Source: Clostridiales bacterium (GTDB lineage: Bacteria > Bacillota > Clostridia > Oscillospirales > Acutalibacteraceae). Taken from it: a stretch of 8,948 nt of DNA. Each line of letters opens with the position of its first letter. The first letter of the stretch is position 1. The translations under genes and the position numbers were made by a program. The notes under the pieces were generated by a model that was not told where the DNA came from, did no database searches, and saw only the letters and a program-made list of their open reading frames with translations. This document shows, piece by piece, positions 7,371 through 8,948 of the stretch. The stretch lies in NCBI GenBank assembly GCA_012511485.1, contig JAAZFZ010000163.1:1-8948 (forward strand), read 5' to 3'.

Positions 7371-7739
7371 TTATCTGCCCCCATGATTATGAAAACCGGG
7401 ATGAAACTCTATCAATTGGGTCAGATTACCGCCCAAAAATTCATTAATGTTTTTCTTTGCAGTTCCGGTCACAGATTTATATACCTTAATACCGGCACAG
7501 GATAAAACCTCGGCTGCGTTCTCTCCACAGCGTGGCGCTATCACAACCTGGACGCCTTTATCCACTAAAGCCTGTGATGCCTTAATGCCCGCTCCACCCT
7601 GACTTGCCGCAGCACTGTTGTCAAGGAACTCGGCTTCCTTTGAAGCTGTGTCAAATAATAAAAAAAAGGGCGCTCTTCCGAATGATATACATACGCTTGA
7701 TTCAATCGATTTATTATCAACAGGTATTGCAATTCTCAT
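7371..7739 (-). CDS. NifX-like dinitrogenase iron-molybdenum cofactor family protein (ORP-like)
   Basis: 122-residue single-domain member of the Nitro_FeMo-Co family (PF02579), the fold of NifX, NafY and the Desulfovibrio orange protein. It begins MRIAIPVD and shows the typical C17...FGRAPFF strand and the GGAGIKASQALVDKGVQVVIAPRCGENA segment (C71, then C81). It ends in a His-containing tail (FHPGFHNHGG). The order here, a NifX-like protein immediately followed by two Fe-S MinD ATPases, is what links the locus to ORP systems. The start is the ATG at 7739 with GGAGGG about six bases upstream; the six-residue upstream extension is rejected. It begins 20 nt after the DUF134 stop and ends one base before the next ATG. 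Ligands differ from those of the operon's second NifX-like protein, so the two probably hold different clusters or act at different steps. Which metal is bound cannot be read from the sequence. Confidence 0.88.
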   Translation of the reverse strand: MRIAIPVDNKSIESSVCISFGRAPFFLLFDTASKEAEFLDNSAAASQGGAGIKASQALVDKGVQVVIAPRCGENAAEVLSCAGIKVYKSVTGTAKKNINEFLGGNLTQLIEFHPGFHNHGGR

Positions 7740-7759
7740 TTGTACCCTCCATATCAAAA

Positions 7760-8140
7760 CTATAAATTCATATCCTCACCGCTTGAAAAATTACCTGTGC
7801 AACGGCGCCTTCTGCACCCGCCGCGCCCGCAATGCTCACCCTTTCCGTCACAGAGCCTGTACTCTCCGCCTTCAATCCAAAGGACCTTTCCGTTAACAAG
7901 GGATTGTGCAAGCTTTTTTCTTGCATCATTATACATTGCCTGCACGGTGGTGCGTGCAATGTTCATCTGATTTGCACACTCAGCCTGCGTGAAGCCCTCT
8001 AAGTCAATGAGCCTGACAGCTTCATATTCATCTACTGTCATAACTACGAAGTTTTGTGAATCAAGGGTTGCGTCAAGTGGCCCAAAACGGTTGCTTTCAG
8101 GCAGGCAGCAGACTCTTCTCCTTTTTCTCGGTCTTGGCAT
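7760..8140 (-). CDS. DUF134 family HTH DNA-binding protein
   Basis: 126-residue member of DUF134 (PF02001), a family of presumed transcription regulators with a sigma-70 region-4-like helix-turn-helix. Seen: the basic opening MPRPRKRRRV, the family signature segment FGP at 19-21, then DEYEAVRLIDLEGFTQAECANQ and the helix-turn-helix at about 51-78, with recognition-helix residues IARTTVQAMYNDARKKLA. The C-terminus is Cys- and Arg-rich (CDGKGEHCGRGGCRRRRC), which with C11 and C12 could bind a metal or cluster. A redox- or metal-sensing regulator is plausible but inferred. The start is the ATG at 8140, with GAGGTGA six nt from its end to the codon. It lies second in the operon, separated from DUF5320 by a 57-nt spacer holding a strong hairpin. 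As the only regulator in the operon it is one candidate for binding the palindromes near 8490 and 8528, though a single region-4-like HTH does not obviously explain such symmetric sites. Confidence 0.9.
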   Translation of the reverse strand: MPRPRKRRRVCCLPESNRFGPLDATLDSQNFVVMTVDEYEAVRLIDLEGFTQAECANQMNIARTTVQAMYNDARKKLAQSLVNGKVLWIEGGEYRLCDGKGEHCGRGGCRRRRCTGNFSSGEDMNL

Positions 8141-8156
8141 ATTTTCACCTCAAATA

Positions 8157-8194
8157 AATCGAAAAGATAAGGAGCGTCCTCCTATCTTTCGATT
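8157..8194 (-). promoter_or_regulatory. Strong intercistronic hairpin (possible attenuator or mRNA-processing/stability element)
   Basis: On the - strand, AATCGAAAGATAGGAG pairs with CTCCTTATCTTTTCGATT around a GACG loop: 16 base pairs with two single-base bulges. It starts three bases after the DUF5320 stop codon, where a terminator would sit, but it is followed by TTATTTGAGG, not a run of T, and that stretch merges with the DUF134 ribosome site. Partial termination or protection of the upstream short message from 3' exonucleases would each give more DUF5320 than downstream products. I cannot tell these apart from sequence. Confidence 0.7.
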
Positions 8195-8197
8195 GTT

Positions 8198-8461
8198 CTA
8201 TAAATCCTTCAACTGGCTTTCGATAGCCTTAATTTGGCTTTGAAGCATAGATTTTTGCTTGAGAAGCAGTTCTTCTCTTGTTTGAGATACTGCCGAATAT
8301 GCATTTGTGCCAATACCTCTGCCACCGAAACCATGCCTGCGGGCAAGTCCTCGCACATATCCGTTTGCGCAATAAAAGATTCCTTCTCCGCCGCACTGCC
8401 CTAAGCCTCTGCCGGTTGCCGCTCCGTAGTCTAAAGGCCCCGTTCCATCTCTTCCGGGCAT
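8198..8461 (-). CDS. DUF5320 family small glycine-rich protein
   Basis: 87-residue protein of the DUF5320 type, recognised by its opening MPGRDGTGPLDYGAATGRGLGQC (quoted here: first residues MPGRDGTGPL, then TGRGLGQC with C23). A second Cys follows at 31, a Gly/Arg-rich middle (RRHGFGGRGIG) and a charged C-terminal helix of about 30 residues with coiled-coil character (REELLLKQKSMLQSQ). Function is unknown; the family recurs beside NifX-like and DUF134 genes in anaerobes. The start is the ATG at 8461, preceded by AAAGGAGGTG with five bases between, an almost perfect ribosome site suggesting high expression. A reading from 8527 would start upstream of the promoter -10 box and is rejected. It is the first gene of the operon and is followed by a hairpin that may set its dosage apart from the rest. 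Confidence 0.85.
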   Translation of the reverse strand: MPGRDGTGPLDYGAATGRGLGQCGGEGIFYCANGYVRGLARRHGFGGRGIGTNAYSAVSQTREELLLKQKSMLQSQIKAIESQLKDL

Positions 8462-8482
8462 GAAAACACCTCCTTTCAGTTT

Positions 8483-8511
8483 TTGACATATGTCATTTAC
8501 AATTCTATTAT
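8483..8511 (+). promoter_or_regulatory. Face-to-face + strand promoter-like signal
   Basis: On the + strand, TTGACA (8483-8488), a 17-bp spacer and TATTAT (8506-8511, one mismatch to TATAAT) form a second good sigma-A match. Its -10 covers the same bases as the - strand -10. Transcription from it would run rightwards from about 8518 into the stretch with the terminator-like structure at 8555-8592. It may be a by-product of palindrome symmetry, since each -35 box is part of one palindrome. Confidence 0.4.
8484..8495. promoter_or_regulatory. Palindromic operator candidate O2 (TGACATATGTCA)
   Basis: A perfect 12-bp palindrome lies at about +5 to +16 of the predicted operon transcript. With flanks it shares TTTTyGACATATGTCA (16 positions, one difference) with the second palindrome at 8523-8532. 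Such a pair around a promoter is typical of a dimeric repressor. Read as TTGAC-N4-GTCA(A), the site resembles the half-site spacing of CRP/FNR-family boxes, but other families also bind sites of this kind. Confidence 0.65.
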
Positions 8512-8534
8512 AACCCATTTTCGACATATGTCAA
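8507..8534 (-). promoter_or_regulatory. Sigma-A promoter of the redox operon
   Basis: On the - strand, TTGACA (8534-8529), a 16-bp spacer and TATAAT (8512-8507) give perfect matches to both consensus boxes. The predicted start is near 8500, about 40 nt before the DUF5320 ATG. Just upstream lies a long A/T tract (8535-8561) that could act as an UP element. Perfect boxes usually mean strong promoters that need a repressor, consistent with the flanking palindromes. Confidence 0.88.
8523..8532. promoter_or_regulatory. Palindromic operator candidate O1 overlapping the -35 box
   Basis: GACATATGTC is a perfect 10-bp palindrome overlapping four bases of the - strand -35 box (8529-8534). Its centre is 38 bp from that of the second copy at 8484-8495. 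Protein bound here would block RNA polymerase directly. Confidence 0.65.
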
Positions 8535-8554
8535 TAACTAATTTTAAATTTTTT

Positions 8555-8592
8555 AAAAAAAGGAGGTGAGGACTCTTTGCCCCCACTTTTTT
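8555..8592 (-). terminator. Probable (possibly bidirectional) intrinsic terminator
   Basis: On the - strand, GTGGGG (8586-8581) pairs with CCTCAC (8571-8566), with one G-U pair and a 9-base loop; CTCC and seven T (8561-8555) follow. An A-run precedes the stem, so A-U pairing can extend it. It lies about 64 nt after the stop of the partial gene at 8656-8948 and would isolate that gene from the operon promoter. On the + strand the same stem (one A-C mismatch) is followed at once by six T (8587-8592), so it may also end any transcript from the + strand promoter-like signal. Confidence 0.5.
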
Positions 8593-8655
8593 ATCTTAAA
8601 TTAAGGAATACACAAAAAGATTAATTTTAAATGGGCTTTTTCTGCGGTAATCATA

Positions 8656-8948
8656 TCATGTAATGATTTTTTCACCGTCAAAAATGAAAATCCCGTATCC
8701 ATCGCCCGCCTTATTGCCTGACTCGAGCCAATTGGCATATGCCTTTCTCAGGCTAGTATTTCTGGGCAATTCATTATAGGGCAAATTGGCATATCTGCCA
8801 AAAACACGCCAGGCGTTGTTAAATTCGTCAGTTTCTCTGCTGCGAACTATTTCAAAATCATGCATAAACCTAAGTATATTTGAACCCTTTGGCAAAAAAA
8901 ATTCATGAGCGGGATAAAGCAGCCATGAGCCACAGCAAAAAATAACAG
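8656..8948 (-). CDS. Hypothetical protein, C-terminal part (5' end outside window)
   Basis: The frame is open from the right edge to a TGA at 8656, giving about 97 visible residues. I do not recognise the family. A hydrophobic stretch (VIFCCGSWLLYPA) lies at the visible N-terminal end, followed by FLPKGSNILRFMHDFEIVRSR, best described as a mixed charged/aromatic segment, then NAWRVFGRYANLPYNELP, WLESG and a C-terminal GDGYGIFIFDGEKI that looks like two beta strands. Neither the internal TTG at 8895 nor the ATG at 8865 has a ribosome site, and the reading continues in frame upstream of both, so I treat the gene as truncated by the window. A small membrane-anchored or secreted protein is possible, but the hydrophobic part is incomplete. 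It is on the same strand as the operon but probably ended by the terminator at 8555-8592. Confidence 0.55.
   Translation of the reverse strand, partial: VIFCCGSWLLYPAHEFFLPKGSNILRFMHDFEIVRSRETDEFNNAWRVFGRYANLPYNELPRNTSLRKAYANWLESGNKAGDGYGIFIFDGEKIIT

Noticed and set aside
8157..8194. The hairpin as a classical full terminator of the first gene
   Set aside because: No T-run follows it on the - strand, and the DUF134 ribosome site follows immediately; no separate promoter for the downstream genes is visible.
8462..8527. N-terminal extension of DUF5320 up to an ATG at 8527
   Set aside because: It would start upstream of the predicted transcription start, and the near-perfect ribosome site points to the ATG at 8461.
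8484..8532. The repeated palindromes as a mobile-element end or CRISPR-like repeat
   Set aside because: There are only two copies, precisely placed on promoter elements, with no transposase or cas gene nearby; operators explain them better.
8577..8624. 15-codon + strand frame as a real small gene
   Set aside because: It is too short to support by itself, and its ribosome-site-like run doubles as an arm of a probable terminator; kept only as a low-interest finding.

Overview
The window looks like part of the chromosome of a low-to-mid GC, strictly anaerobic Firmicute, most likely a clostridium of the Oscillospiraceae/Lachnospiraceae kind. The grounds are strong AGGAGG-type ribosome sites before almost every gene, a sigma-A promoter with perfect boxes, GTG/TTG starts, and a set of oxygen-sensitive iron-sulfur and cofactor-handling genes typical of anaerobes. 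No rRNA, tRNA, CRISPR array, insertion sequence or phage gene is visible.

Layout. Positions 2-3064 (+) hold the C-terminal ~1020 residues of a large FtsX/MacB-type ABC transporter permease with a long extracellular coiled coil; its 5' end lies outside the window. A clear intrinsic terminator (3089-3130) closes it and separates it from a convergent block. From about 8500 down to 3142 on the - strand runs one compact operon of nine genes: DUF5320 small protein, DUF134 HTH regulator, NifX-like cofactor-binding protein 1, two adjacent paralogous ATPases with inserted 2x[4Fe-4S] ferredoxin domains, an MBL-fold hydrolase, an Mrp/NBP35-type ATPase, a C_GCAxxG_C_C redox protein, and NifX-like protein 2 with a Cys/His tail. 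Internal gaps run from overlaps of 29, 23 and 4 nt to spacers of 1-57 nt, as expected of a co-transcribed, translationally coupled unit. At the right edge is the C-terminal part of an unrecognised - strand gene (8656-8948).

How the genes fit together. The composition (NifX/NafY-fold protein, paired Fe-S MinD-like ATPases, Mrp/NBP35 ATPase) matches the general design of the 'orange protein' (ORP) loci known from Desulfovibrio, where the NifX-fold ORP carries a Mo-Cu-S cluster and works with MinD/Mrp-type ATPases. I infer a role in assembling, moving or sensing a metal-sulfur cluster or redox state; the actual metal and client are not visible in the DNA.

Control. The operon promoter is unusual. 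On the - strand there is TTGACA-N16-TATAAT, flanked by two nearly identical palindromes (core GACATATGTC, centres 38 bp apart), one on the -35 box and one just past the predicted start. Because of this symmetry the + strand also reads TTGACA-N17-TATTAT, giving face-to-face promoter-like signals that share the same -10 bases. A 16-bp hairpin directly after the first gene may uncouple DUF5320 from the rest of the operon.
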